Positions 24,685 to 34,200 of a stretch of DNA of 62,728 nucleotides are shown piece after piece (position 1 is the first letter of the stretch; each line of letters starts with the position of its first letter). The notes beneath the pieces are model-generated. The model was not told the origin of the DNA and searched no databases. It was given only the letters and a program-made list of their open reading frames with translations. Source of the stretch: Bacteroidales bacterium (GTDB taxonomy: Bacteria > Bacteroidota > Bacteroidia > Bacteroidales > UBA932). A program made the position numbers and the translations under genes. The DNA is taken from positions 1 to 62,728 of the forward strand of contig JAGAIY010000011.1 in NCBI GenBank assembly GCA_017626355.1. The letters are read 5' to 3'.

Positions 24685-25431
24685 ATGAGAATAAGAAACA
24701 TCATACTCCCCATTATCTTCTCTGTTCTCTTTTCAGGTGTGTCCCTGGCGCAATACAGAGATGTCCGGAAGGACAGCACCGCACTGTCCTCTGACAGCCT
24801 TACATATGGAACTTCAGCATCCAAGACCCCATATTTCCCTCACCGCATCAGGAATGTGCTGCCTTCTCAGCTCTTCGTACCTTCGGACCGTCTTGAAGGC
24901 CTGACAAGGTGGATGGCCGCTCCAATTGTGCGTCCTCAGGTGCATGTGATGCCTGTCTACGGGTTCAGCGGCTACGGATTCGGAAAGCTTTCCGTGGATC
25001 ATTGGGATAAGTTCTTCGCGAATCTCCTGTCTTATAATCAGCTGAATGTTCCTCAACTTCTTGATTCGCAGGTGATGATGGTCGGCAATACCATAGCTCT
25101 CGGCAAGAAGCGCAGGCTTTATTTCGCGAACGGAATACTGTACGGTAGACATTTCGGAACCTGGGGCAATATGATCGGCATGGGATCCAGAGAGGGACTG
25201 ATCTTCCGTCCTAACGGCTATCTGGTCATAACTGTATGGTCTCAGGAATATCAGTCCGTATCTGCCTGTTCACCCGTCGTCTATGCCAGACCGGGGGAGG
25301 GTACGGCATCAATAAGACTGCCTGCGTCACCGGTGATGGTCTCATACGGTGCGCAGGCATATTTTCTTGCAGGTCAGTTCTGGATCGGCCTTGGAGCCTC
25401 GTTCTGGCATCAGGCCAAGCCGGAACATTAG
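24685..25431 (+). CDS. Secreted protein of unknown function
   Basis: A 248-residue protein with a signal peptide (MRIRNIILPIIFSVLFSGVSLAQ) and no recognised domain. The mature part is rich in Gly and aromatic residues with short strand-like stretches (HVMPVYGFSGYGFGKLS, RRLYFANGILYGRHFGTWG) and ends in alternating hydrophobic segments, which suggests a beta-rich or outer-membrane-associated protein. I chose ATG 24685 because the longer frame from 24652 puts eleven extra residues before the signal. Its stop overlaps the peptidase stop by four bases in convergent orientation. Confidence 0.6.
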   Translation: MRIRNIILPIIFSVLFSGVSLAQYRDVRKDSTALSSDSLTYGTSASKTPYFPHRIRNVLPSQLFVPSDRLEGLTRWMAAPIVRPQVHVMPVYGFSGYGFGKLSVDHWDKFFANLLSYNQLNVPQLLDSQVMMVGNTIALGKKRRLYFANGILYGRHFGTWGNMIGMGSREGLIFRPNGYLVITVWSQEYQSVSACSPVVYARPGEGTASIRLPASPVMVSYGAQAYFLAGQFWIGLGASFWHQAKPEH

Positions 25432-27506
25432 AGATAGTCTTCGAAATAATCGGTGATCTTCTGGTTAAGATGCACCCTGTCCTTGCCCATTACGTTGTGC
25501 TCATGGCAAGGGTAAGGGAAATAGTCCACCTGGACGTTGTTCTTGACACATTCCCTGACGAAGCTCAGACTGTGCTCCCAGACTACGACAGGGTCAATCG
25601 CTCCCTGACAGATGAGAAGCTTTCCCTTCAGGTCCTTGGCCTTGTTGATAAGGCTTGTCTTTGCATAGCCTTCAGGATTGGTCTCGGGATTGTCCATGTA
25701 TCTTTCTCCATACATGACTTCATACCATTTCCAGTCTATCACAGGACCGCCGGCCACGGCGACCTTGAATATGTCCGGATAGTTTGTTATGAGTGAAATG
25801 GTCATGAAACCGCCGTAGCTCCATCCGTGCACTCCTATCCTGTCCTTGTCCACATATGGAAGTTCCATCAGCATCTTCACTCCGACCATCTGGTCCGCCA
25901 TCTCTGCCTGACCGCACTGGCCGTGGATGGCCTGCTCGAACTCGAGTCCTCTGTTCTGTGTGCCCCTGTTGTCCTGGACATATACCAGATAGCCTTTCTG
26001 CGCCATGTTCATCTCCCATCTGCGGAGTTCCGCCATGTATGTGTCCTTGACCATCTGCGAGTGAGGGCCTCCGTAGACATACACTATCACAGGATATTTC
26101 TTGGAAGGATCGAAACCAAGAGGCTTGATCAGCCTGTAGTAGTTGTCGTACTTTCCGTCTGCGCTCCTGACTGTTCCCAATGATATTTCTGTGTAGGCAT
26201 AATCAAGAGTCGGGTCTTCAGCTGTGAGAAGACGCCTTATCTGCTTGCCGTCAGCTGTGCAGAGGCAGGTGATACGCGGCACGCTCAGGCTGCTCCACGA
26301 ATCGGTAAAATATGCACAGTCCGGGCTCATTGCTATGTCATGCCAGCCCTCCTCGGTGGTAAGCCTTTCCGGTCTGCCAGCCTTCACGGCTTCTATTCCC
26401 TTGGTACCGTGTGCCTTGCCTACCTTCAGACTGATGCGGAAAAGGTGATTCTCTACAGGGGAAACCTCGGCTGAAGTGTAATATACATATCTTCCGTCAT
26501 TGGCTACATAGGCGACGTCGGCATCCGTTGCTGTAAGCCTGGTGATGCCTCCGTTCAGGTCGCACAGGTAGAGATTGCGGTAGCCGTCGCGGTTCGCTGT
26601 CCTGTAGATGAAAAGGTTGTCGGTGCCTTTGACGAAATAAACAGGGTCATACGGCTCGACATACTTCCCGTTGTCTTCCGTGAGTATGGTCTTCACGAAG
26701 TCTCCGGTAGAGGCGTCGTACATGTTCAGCCTCGCATGCTTCTGGCTCCTGTCAAGAACCTGAACGAGTACATGGCTGTCGTCAGGAGTCCAGCTGATGT
26801 TGGTGAGGTACTGGTCGTAGCCGAAATCGTCAGCCTTGATATAGACCGTGTTTCCGGAAGCTGTATCATAGATCCCGAGACGGACATTCTCTGAGTCCAT
26901 TCCGGCCATAGGGTACTTGATTTCCTTGAGGCTTCCGGTCCTTGTGGTGATGTCAAGGAGAGGGAAGGTCGTTACCTTGGATTCATCCTTTCTGTAGAAT
27001 CCTAACTTTGTGCCTTGCGGAGCCCAGAAGATACCTTCTGTGATACCGAATTCGTTTCGGCTTACGAACTGTCCGTAAGTGATCCGGTCGTTCTCGCTTA
27101 GGGCTACAGGCTTTATATTGCCCTCAGTATCACATATATATAGACTCTTGTCGCTGGTGAAAGCTACTTCTCCTCCAGCCCCTTTGCTGAAGTTGGCTGC
27201 ATCCTCCGGTATCTTGTCGCCAGCCTTTGCCAGTGCTCCTGCCTGTTCAGGTCTGAACTCTTCATAAGTCCCGTCTTCTATGGAATGCTTCTGCCATTTG
27301 CCGTCCTTGAGCATGATGAGACTTCCGTCTTCCTGCCATGTGCACCACAGGTTGGCCGGACTGAGTTCACGTGAAAGAGTTGTCTCCTCCATGGTGAGTA
27401 TCTTTCCGGACGGGTCATTGGCTGGTCTTGTCTTGATTATTCCGCTTTGTGCCGATAAAGTCAATCCCAAGCACAGAGCGCTCAGGATCATGATTCTTCT
27501 TTTCAT
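25428..27506 (-). CDS. Dipeptidyl peptidase IV-like S9 serine peptidase
   Basis: A 692-residue exported peptidase. The signal MKRRIMILSALCLGLTLSAQ is followed by a DPP-IV N-terminal beta-propeller, then the alpha/beta-hydrolase domain. Ser563 sits in HGWSYGGFM, Asp638 in GAIDPVVV, and His in CHEHNVMG (His670 most likely). PVIVYVYGGPHSQMV and VYVQDNRGTQNRGLEFE are family-typical. It probably removes X-Pro dipeptides from peptides in the periplasm. It is second in an operon after the 126-residue membrane protein, with a 13-base gap. Confidence 0.92.
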   Translation of the reverse strand: MKRRIMILSALCLGLTLSAQSGIIKTRPANDPSGKILTMEETTLSRELSPANLWCTWQEDGSLIMLKDGKWQKHSIEDGTYEEFRPEQAGALAKAGDKIPEDAANFSKGAGGEVAFTSDKSLYICDTEGNIKPVALSENDRITYGQFVSRNEFGITEGIFWAPQGTKLGFYRKDESKVTTFPLLDITTRTGSLKEIKYPMAGMDSENVRLGIYDTASGNTVYIKADDFGYDQYLTNISWTPDDSHVLVQVLDRSQKHARLNMYDASTGDFVKTILTEDNGKYVEPYDPVYFVKGTDNLFIYRTANRDGYRNLYLCDLNGGITRLTATDADVAYVANDGRYVYYTSAEVSPVENHLFRISLKVGKAHGTKGIEAVKAGRPERLTTEEGWHDIAMSPDCAYFTDSWSSLSVPRITCLCTADGKQIRRLLTAEDPTLDYAYTEISLGTVRSADGKYDNYYRLIKPLGFDPSKKYPVIVYVYGGPHSQMVKDTYMAELRRWEMNMAQKGYLVYVQDNRGTQNRGLEFEQAIHGQCGQAEMADQMVGVKMLMELPYVDKDRIGVHGWSYGGFMTISLITNYPDIFKVAVAGGPVIDWKWYEVMYGERYMDNPETNPEGYAKTSLINKAKDLKGKLLICQGAIDPVVVWEHSLSFVRECVKNNVQVDYFPYPCHEHNVMGKDRVHLNQKITDYFEDYL

Positions 27507-27519
27507 ATTCCGGTATTGT

Positions 27520-27900
27520 TTATTCTCTTACTGAAACGATTCTGTCGACGATGTACTTCTGCTTGCCTCTCCATGGCAGGGTGCCGAGATATTCCTTGTA
27601 GTGGAGCTCGACTGTCATTCCTCCGCAACGCATCAGCGAATCAGCTACTGCCTGATCTGTGATCGAGAAGTCGAATTCATAGGACTGGATGGCTCCTGCG
27701 TTTGCTCCCTTTCCTTTTCCGAATCCGGCCTGAATTGCGCGTCCTTCATATGTCTTGAATACATATCCCTTGTAGACCACATAGTTGAGCTCACCTGCCT
27801 TGACTCCTTCTCCGAATACGAAGTAGAACTTGAAGTAGACGAAGGCGCTCAGGGCAAGTACCACGATCAGGGTGATGAATGTAATGAGTTTTCCTTTCAT
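27520..27900 (-). CDS. Small membrane-anchored protein of unknown function
   Basis: A 126-residue protein with one N-terminal transmembrane or signal segment (LITFITLIVVLALSAFVYF). The soluble part has GELNYVVYKGYVFKTYEGRAIQ. From memory, Bacteroidales proteins of this kind are often carelessly labelled 6-phosphogluconate dehydrogenase. Nothing here supports that enzyme. It is the first gene before the DPP-IV-like peptidase. Function unknown. Confidence 0.75.
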   Translation of the reverse strand: MKGKLITFITLIVVLALSAFVYFKFYFVFGEGVKAGELNYVVYKGYVFKTYEGRAIQAGFGKGKGANAGAIQSYEFDFSITDQAVADSLMRCGGMTVELHYKEYLGTLPWRGKQKYIVDRIVSVRE

Positions 27901-27947
27901 GATGTGTGATGTTTTAATGCATGTGTATGCTTATATCCTAAATCATG

Positions 27948-27955
27948 CAAATATA
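27948..27955 (-). promoter_or_regulatory. -7 box for the small membrane protein and peptidase operon
   Basis: TATATTTG on the minus strand, a perfect TAnnTTTG match 47 bases before ATG 27900. Confidence 0.5.
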
Positions 27956-27959
27956 AGAA

Positions 27960-28289
27960 TTATTCAAGAATTCCTGCACAATGAAGCAGGGCGATGAAGG
28001 GAGTCTGCTGTCTTTTTATCAGAGGTTTTACGTTTCCGGTGTGAATGTCGTCCCAATGTCTGATGATATCGTAGGTCGCGATGAAATCCTTTGCTGTAAG
28101 GTATTCTCCTTTCTCCGCACGTTTTGTTCCCGGACGGCCGCCTTTGAGAAACAGACAGTTCCCGACACATCTTGCATTGAAGCTTATTCCGGTCAGAGTG
28201 GTTATGGTGCTGTCTCTGTCGATATGGGCGACTACAGCTTCCCATGCAGCCTTGCCGTCCGCGTCCTTGAATTTTTCGGAAATCTTCAT
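27960..28289 (-). CDS. Hypothetical protein, 109 residues
   Basis: No family recognised. The protein has no signal or membrane segment. It has EAVVAHIDRDSTITTLTG and two Cys (CVGNCLF) near a GG-rich KGGRPGTKRAEKG segment, which may be a nucleic-acid or metal-binding patch, although that is speculation. It is transcribed divergently from ndk with its own -7 box (28319) and followed by the next operon's promoter. Codon use resembles the neighbours. Confidence 0.6.
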   Translation of the reverse strand: MKISEKFKDADGKAAWEAVVAHIDRDSTITTLTGISFNARCVGNCLFLKGGRPGTKRAEKGEYLTAKDFIATYDIIRHWDDIHTGNVKPLIKRQQTPFIALLHCAGILE

Positions 28290-28318
28290 AATATTACAGT
28301 TTTATCCGATTGACAGTT

Positions 28319-28326
28319 CAAATGTA
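28319..28326 (-). promoter_or_regulatory. -7 box for the 109-residue protein gene
   Basis: TACATTTG on the minus strand, a perfect TAnnTTTG match 29 bases before ATG 28289. Confidence 0.45.
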
Positions 28327-28338
28327 ATTAATTATCAC

Positions 28339-28346
28339 TATATTTG
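28339..28346 (+). promoter_or_regulatory. -7 box for ndk
   Basis: TATATTTG, a perfect TAnnTTTG match about 41 bases before the ndk ATG. Confidence 0.5.
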
Positions 28347-28387
28347 CCAAGATTCGTTGAAAATTCATAATTAATAATACTATAGAT

Positions 28388-28849
28388 ATGGAAAGAACAT
28401 TAGTGATTCTCAAACCAGGATGCCTCCAGAGAGGACTTGTAGGTGAAGTTATTTCAAGATTCGAAAAGAGAGGCCTCAAGCTTGTTGCCATGAAGATGGT
28501 TCAGCTTGACGAGGAAATCCTCAAGGTTCATTATGCTCATCTTCTTGACAAGCCATTCTTCCCTTGGCTGCGTGACGGTATGATGGCGGCTCCTGTAATC
28601 CTCTGCTGCTGGGAGGGCTACAGCGCAGTTCAGGTGGTCCGTGACATGGCAGGTGCGACACGTGCAAGCAAGGCTGTCCCAGGTACTATCCGTGGCGACT
28701 ACAGCCTCAGTGCTCAGGAAAATGTGGTGCATACATCAGATTCTATCGAGAATGCCGAAATCGAACTCAAGAGATTCTTCAAGGATGAGGACTATTGTGA
28801 CTACAAGTCACCGCTCGATCCTTTCAAGTATGCTCCTGACGAAATGTAA
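28388..28849 (+). CDS. ndk: Nucleoside diphosphate kinase
   Basis: A 153-residue enzyme that transfers phosphate between nucleoside di- and triphosphates. The start ERTLVILKPGCLQRGLVGEV, the segment AVPGTIRGDYSL and NVVHTSDS with phospho-acceptor His115 are diagnostic. The usual KPDA is KPG and the residue after His is Thr instead of Gly, changes I also expect in Bacteroidota enzymes. The C-terminal DPFKYAPDEM extension is slightly longer than in E. coli. Confidence 0.93.
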   Translation: MERTLVILKPGCLQRGLVGEVISRFEKRGLKLVAMKMVQLDEEILKVHYAHLLDKPFFPWLRDGMMAAPVILCCWEGYSAVQVVRDMAGATRASKAVPGTIRGDYSLSAQENVVHTSDSIENAEIELKRFFKDEDYCDYKSPLDPFKYAPDEM

Positions 28850-28870
28850 TTGCAGAATCATTCTTCTATC

Positions 28871-28910
28871 AAGGGGTGGCCGGGAAGCTTTCAGCTTTCG
28901 GCCACCCCTT
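28871..28910. terminator. Bidirectional terminator between ndk and the cytochrome operon
   Basis: Twelve-base perfect arms (28871-28882 and 28899-28910) surround a 16-base loop. It sits between two convergent genes 67 bases apart. Both sides have short T/C-rich tails. Confidence 0.7.
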
Positions 28911-28916
28911 CTGATT

Positions 28917-31202
28917 TCAGGCATACGAGTGCATGCCGCTGAGCAGATACGTCACTCCGAAGAAGGTCATCATGACAGCCAGGAATGCAATTACCGACAG
29001 CAGATTGAAAAGCCATAGCGATGACCTGCTTTTAAGAAGATGAATGTGGGTCACGACGGTATATACGATGACCGTTATCAGGGCCCAGGTTTCCTTAGGG
29101 TCCCAGCCCCAGTACCTCCCCCATGATTCATTGGCCCAGACGGCACCGATGAAGGTGCCTATGGTAAGAAGAACCAGCCCTACCCATAGGGACATTTCGT
29201 TGAGTATGGTCGTCTCATTTACGTACTGCATCAGTTTTCCGGATTTTGTCCTTCCGGCAGACATGAATATGAGGTTGACGACTCCCATCAGGCAGCTTAA
29301 ACCGAAGAAACCATATGCTGCTGTTATTGTGGCGACATGGAACATAAGCCATGGAGACTTGAGTACTGGCACCAGAGTGGTTATCTGAGGATCCATCCAG
29401 CTCATTCCTGATACGAACAGGATGACACCGCCGAAGAGCACTGCCAGAGAGAATACAAGCATGTTGCGTCTTGCTGACAGAAAGCCGGCAGCTATAGTGG
29501 CCCATGAGATATAAACCATTGTCTCATAAGAGTTTGTCCATGGAGCATGGCCTGCTATATACCATCTCGTACCCATGCCGGCCATGTGAATCGCGAATGC
29601 CGTGGCAGCGAGACATATGATGATGTTCTTCATACGGCCTGTCCTGAGATGTCCTGATACCGCCAGCAATGAAAGCAGGAGGGAAATGAAACCGAGGACG
29701 AGATATGAGATACGGCAGATATGGAACGGGTTCAGCCTGTTGTAGAGGACTTCCGTCTCCATCTTCTTTTCCGAGATGTCAACACCTGTGGCCTTGGCCT
29801 GCTGATAGGTGTCTATCATTCCGAGGACCTTGTCCGCCTGCTCCCAGTCTCCGCTGACGACTGCAGAAGAAACCTCTTCAAGGTACCAGTCGAATATACG
29901 GCTGACAAACATTGAATCCTTGCCGACAAAAGCGCCGAGGTCATCACCGGGGGCATACCACCTGCAGGCGGTGTCTTCAGGCAGAGGGAAGATCCTGAGC
30001 AGTCTGCGGGATGCGAGCATATTGAAGATGTTCACCCTTTCATCCAGCTTGAGCACATCCTTATCTCTCTTTGTCCTTTCGGAAGGATCCTTTCTGTAGA
30101 TGGCCTCGAGTTCATTGCGGAGCTTATAGTTTCCGGAGGTGTCGAACATCTGCTGATATGAGGAGTAGGGGACATCAAGGCCATATCGTCCGGCAAGTTC
30201 ATCATTCCTGACCGAAATGCAGGGGATTCCGCTCCATAGCCCGGGATCGGCCATCAGGCTGAGCAGGAACCTGTCCGGATCGAGTCCTATGATCTCGTCT
30301 TCCTTGCAGATCTTACGCATGATTTCGGAAGAAAAGGTGTTAACCGGCATCATGCGTCCGTCTGCACTCTGGACGGCAAGACGCCCGAATTCTTCTGCAT
30401 GTCTGCTGTCTATCCTGCCGGCGGCCTCTGCGGTGTTGGATGGTATGCCCAGGGCCAGGACAAGCATGAGGGGGGCCGCCTTTATTGCGCCAAGCTTTCT
30501 GTACAGCCGGCGGAACCTGCCGTTCCTGTCCGTCAGCGACAGGATAAGACCTATGAAGAGGGTCAGGTAGCCTGCATATGTTATCGCCCGTCCGCAGGAA
30601 TCATGACTTACAGACAAGATGCTTCCCATTTCATCCTGATCGAAGGAGGCCTGATAAAGCCTGTATCCCTGTATGTCAAGGACGTTGTTCATGAATATAT
30701 GGGCCTTCACCTCTTCTGTCTCGGAAGTTATTGTGACGAAACTTTCATATGAAGACGGGCTCCCGGAGCCGGGGTATCTCTTCAGGATGAAGTCGTCCAG
30801 ATATACTGAGAACGGCAGGTCCCTGGTTTCTGTCTTCCCGTCCTTCCCCCTTATGACCATTCTGTCGGTTCCGTCTCCTTCCCTGAGATGTATGATGCCT
30901 TCAAAGGAAAAGAAGTGGGTCACAGCCGCGCCTGCCATGATGATCACGAAAGACAGATGGGTCAATATCATGCCGAGGCGTCTGCTCTTGAAATGACCGG
31001 ACTTCCATGCGAGCATGAAGAAGTTGGCTGCATTCAGAATCAATATCGTGAACAGGACCGGTGAATGGTATACCAGCCTTCTTGCAGCCTCTGTCCCATA
31101 GTACTTTTCTATGAAGGTCGCTCCTGCAAGCATGATGATGAGTGCTGCAAGCAGGACAAGACTGGTCTTGAAGGACGATAACTTCTTCAGTAACTTCTTC
31201 AT
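28917..31202 (-). CDS. Fused ResB-CcsA cytochrome c biogenesis protein
   Basis: A 761-residue inner-membrane protein for system II haem attachment to CxxCH apoproteins. The N-terminal half is ResB/CcsB-like: transmembrane segments, then the soluble domain with FEGIIHLREGDGTDRMVIRG. The C-terminal half is CcsA-like, with the haem-handling motif WGRYWGWDPKETWALIT and several membrane spans. Such fusions are usual in Bacteroidales. Its ATG overlaps the stop of the 1329-residue cytochrome gene by one base (TGATG), so it is co-translated with the probable client proteins. Confidence 0.88.
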   Translation of the reverse strand: MKKLLKKLSSFKTSLVLLAALIIMLAGATFIEKYYGTEAARRLVYHSPVLFTILILNAANFFMLAWKSGHFKSRRLGMILTHLSFVIIMAGAAVTHFFSFEGIIHLREGDGTDRMVIRGKDGKTETRDLPFSVYLDDFILKRYPGSGSPSSYESFVTITSETEEVKAHIFMNNVLDIQGYRLYQASFDQDEMGSILSVSHDSCGRAITYAGYLTLFIGLILSLTDRNGRFRRLYRKLGAIKAAPLMLVLALGIPSNTAEAAGRIDSRHAEEFGRLAVQSADGRMMPVNTFSSEIMRKICKEDEIIGLDPDRFLLSLMADPGLWSGIPCISVRNDELAGRYGLDVPYSSYQQMFDTSGNYKLRNELEAIYRKDPSERTKRDKDVLKLDERVNIFNMLASRRLLRIFPLPEDTACRWYAPGDDLGAFVGKDSMFVSRIFDWYLEEVSSAVVSGDWEQADKVLGMIDTYQQAKATGVDISEKKMETEVLYNRLNPFHICRISYLVLGFISLLLSLLAVSGHLRTGRMKNIIICLAATAFAIHMAGMGTRWYIAGHAPWTNSYETMVYISWATIAAGFLSARRNMLVFSLAVLFGGVILFVSGMSWMDPQITTLVPVLKSPWLMFHVATITAAYGFFGLSCLMGVVNLIFMSAGRTKSGKLMQYVNETTILNEMSLWVGLVLLTIGTFIGAVWANESWGRYWGWDPKETWALITVIVYTVVTHIHLLKSRSSLWLFNLLSVIAFLAVMMTFFGVTYLLSGMHSYA

Positions 31203-34200
31203 CAGTCTTCTATGATTACTCTGAAACCTACGTTGAACACCCTCTGATAAGGATAGAAGCCTTTTCGTGAGTATGAGGTCGAGAATTTCGGCCTTTCTAT
31301 GAACGAACCTCCTCTTACGACCTTGTATTCACCTGTCTCCTTGCTGTTCTCCTTGTAAGGATATGGAATATAGTCGGATCTTGTCCATTCGCAGACGTTT
31401 CCGTGCATGTAATAGAGACCGAACGGATTGGCCTCATGCCATATGCCTCCGGTCTGGACGAGGCATGAATCGTCTGTTCCCTCATCCTTCGGAAGATATG
31501 TGTAGTACGGGTACCATCCGTCATCGGGACTCATCGGCTGAGGGTCGATTCCTATTACGGCGAAGAGCAGGGTCGTCCTGTCAGCCAGATTGTCTTTGCT
31601 GCCGAAATCAGTACCCATGTCACCATACCAGAAGTCCGTATCGCTTCCTGCACGGCACGCCCACTCCCACTGCGCTTCTGTCGGAAGAGTCACATTCTTT
31701 CCGATTTTTCTGCTGAGCTTTCGGCAGAACTCCATGGCATCCTCATAGCTGACCCTGATGACAGGCTGATCCGGCAGATTGGCAGGATAGCCCTGTACTA
31801 CATGGTCTTTCCATTGCTGGTCGACATAGCGGCTGTCATGTTCAGGAAAGAAGATGTTGTATTGCTCGTTTGTGACTTCAAGTTCACCCATCCAGAAGGC
31901 TTTCCCGATCTTTACCTCTGTTTCCGGATATGTGTCGGACGGACCGGAACAGCTGCCCATCACGAAACTTCCGGACGGAATCCTTACGAAATTCATGTTT
32001 ATGCCGGGGGCTATCTCGATGGTCATTCTTGTCTCACCGGCCGCTTCCTGCAGCTCCTTGGCCTTTGCCGCGTCGAAAGGCCAGTTCCTTACCTTCAGTT
32101 CTTTGGCCTTCTCCTGAACCACAGGTTCGGGACGCTCAGGGACGATCTCTCCCTGTCCTGCAAGGTAGGCTGCATAATCGGCAAGCTCCTGCTTCCAGTC
32201 TACACCTGCACCGTTTCCGTATTTGTCCGTCAGTTCAATGCGGCGTTCCATCTGGTCATGTCCCTTGTAAGGAATGTCTGTTACAGGTTCGGCTATGAAA
32301 TAACCCTTGTCAGGGGCATTGTAGTCGATCCAGTTGTATAAGGTCCTCCATTCCTTGTCGGTGAGTGTAACGTTATGGTGTCCTCTCTTGAGCATCCTTA
32401 CGAGTTCGCTCGTGTTAGGATGATATTCATAAGGCTGGAGAACGACCATGTCTCCTTCTCCTCCCTGACGATGGACATACGGATGCAGATTCAGGTATGA
32501 AGTGCCGTAGCCTTTCCCGTCTTTCCTGCCTCCGCGCAGGTCGAAGGCTTCATCTCCGTTATGGCATGAAATACATGTGCGGTCAAGTATAGGCTGGATC
32601 TCAAGGTCGAATGTGAATGACCTGACACCTCCTTCCGGAGTCTTCAGCTTATGCGGCTCCCTTTGTGATGCAAGAACCCTTTTAGGTATGACTGTCTGAT
32701 TCTGGCTCTCATGACAGCCTATGCAGGATACTATTTCTCCCGGCTGGCCGGTGACCCAGCTTCTCATCCATTGAACGGCCACTCCTTCCTTGTCCAGCGG
32801 CTGGATTGAAAGAGGAGTGTTGGCCGGAGCCTTGAATATTACTGAACCGTCTTCCTCGACAGGAGCGGTGCCAAGGTTCCTCTTTATGTCCCAACCCGAC
32901 TGGATTCCGTGCCAGTTGTGGTCGGAAGGACTCTTCACATAGGCATATTCATATGCATGTATGCGTACTTCCTTGACGGTACCTCTCGGAATTCCGCGAA
33001 GACCCTCTCCTTCGTAGATGTCCTGAATGAAGAAAGTGGCCTCCTTCTGGTCGAGCTTGACCCTGTCCGGCAAAGCAGGAGGAATCACGGTCTTCCTGAC
33101 AAGCACCGGGCTTATGAACCCTTCGTCTTCGGCTTCTATTATGCAGGTGACATTGTCGAAGATGTCAACAAGGTAGATTCCCCACAACGACTCTTCAGAC
33201 AGCTTTGCAGCAACAAGAAAATATTTCTCGTCCAGAACGGATGGCTTGACGAACTGGGGCCATACTCCGTTGACAAGTTCATCCTTTATGAGTTCGGTGA
33301 CAGGCCTGTTCCTGTGCGGAATTTCCTGAGTCACACCCTCCGTACTCTTCCTTCCGACAGAAGGGTCGAAGAGCAGAAGTCTTCCGGAACGGGCGATGCC
33401 ATGATGACCGGAGATGATTCCTATGAATGAGGTACCGTTGCCAGGGAGCGGCTGGACGTCGAAGATACTGTTCGGGAACATGGCTCCGCTGCCATAGAGG
33501 GCCTTGTTTTCGGTTCCGTCAGGATTCATATGCATCACTATTCTCGAGTAATAGTGGGTGAGGTCTGTATATTCCCAGCGGGTGTACATCACTTTTCCGT
33601 TGTTCATCACGACTGGATTCCAGTTGGCGTCCTGATCGAAGGTGAGGCGGCGCATGTTCCTGTCTGACGGATCATAAAGAACGAGATTACCTACTGGGTC
33701 GTCACCGTTCACGCATGGTACTCCCTGATATCCGATGTTGGAAACCGCAAGGATCCTGCCGTCCGGAAGGTATGTGCCGTCGTAAAAGTCAAGGTCAGGC
33801 TCCTCATTCTCTATTATCTTTCTGAAGCCGCTGCCGTCAAGCTTCACCTCGAAGATGTTCCATCTCCTGTCTTCCTGGGTCTGGGTGAACATCATCCGGT
33901 CTCCGTCCCAGTGCAGCCTGAGGTCCGATATGCAGGAACCGTTGTCCGGCCTGTAGACTGTCCTGCTGCTGACCTTGCCTCTGAGGTCGGAAAGCTCCAC
34001 GATTTCAGCATCGAAACCATCACGAGGCGTGGACATCTGGTTGCTCCAGTTGTTTGATTGGGTTCCGAGCTGCGGGGCCATGGCTGTCCTTGCCTGTGAA
34101 CCGAGCCTGTAACGGGCTGCCACTATCCTGCCGGAATCCAGCAATGGATTTGCAAGCAGGATCGAACGCTTCAGCTCCAGAGCCTTGCGGGCAGTTGCAA

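Noticed and set aside
28388-28849. Ndk with a defective active site
   Set aside because: The Thr after the catalytic His and KPG instead of KPDA differ from E. coli, but the His115 and the remaining core are intact and such variants are expected in Bacteroidota.
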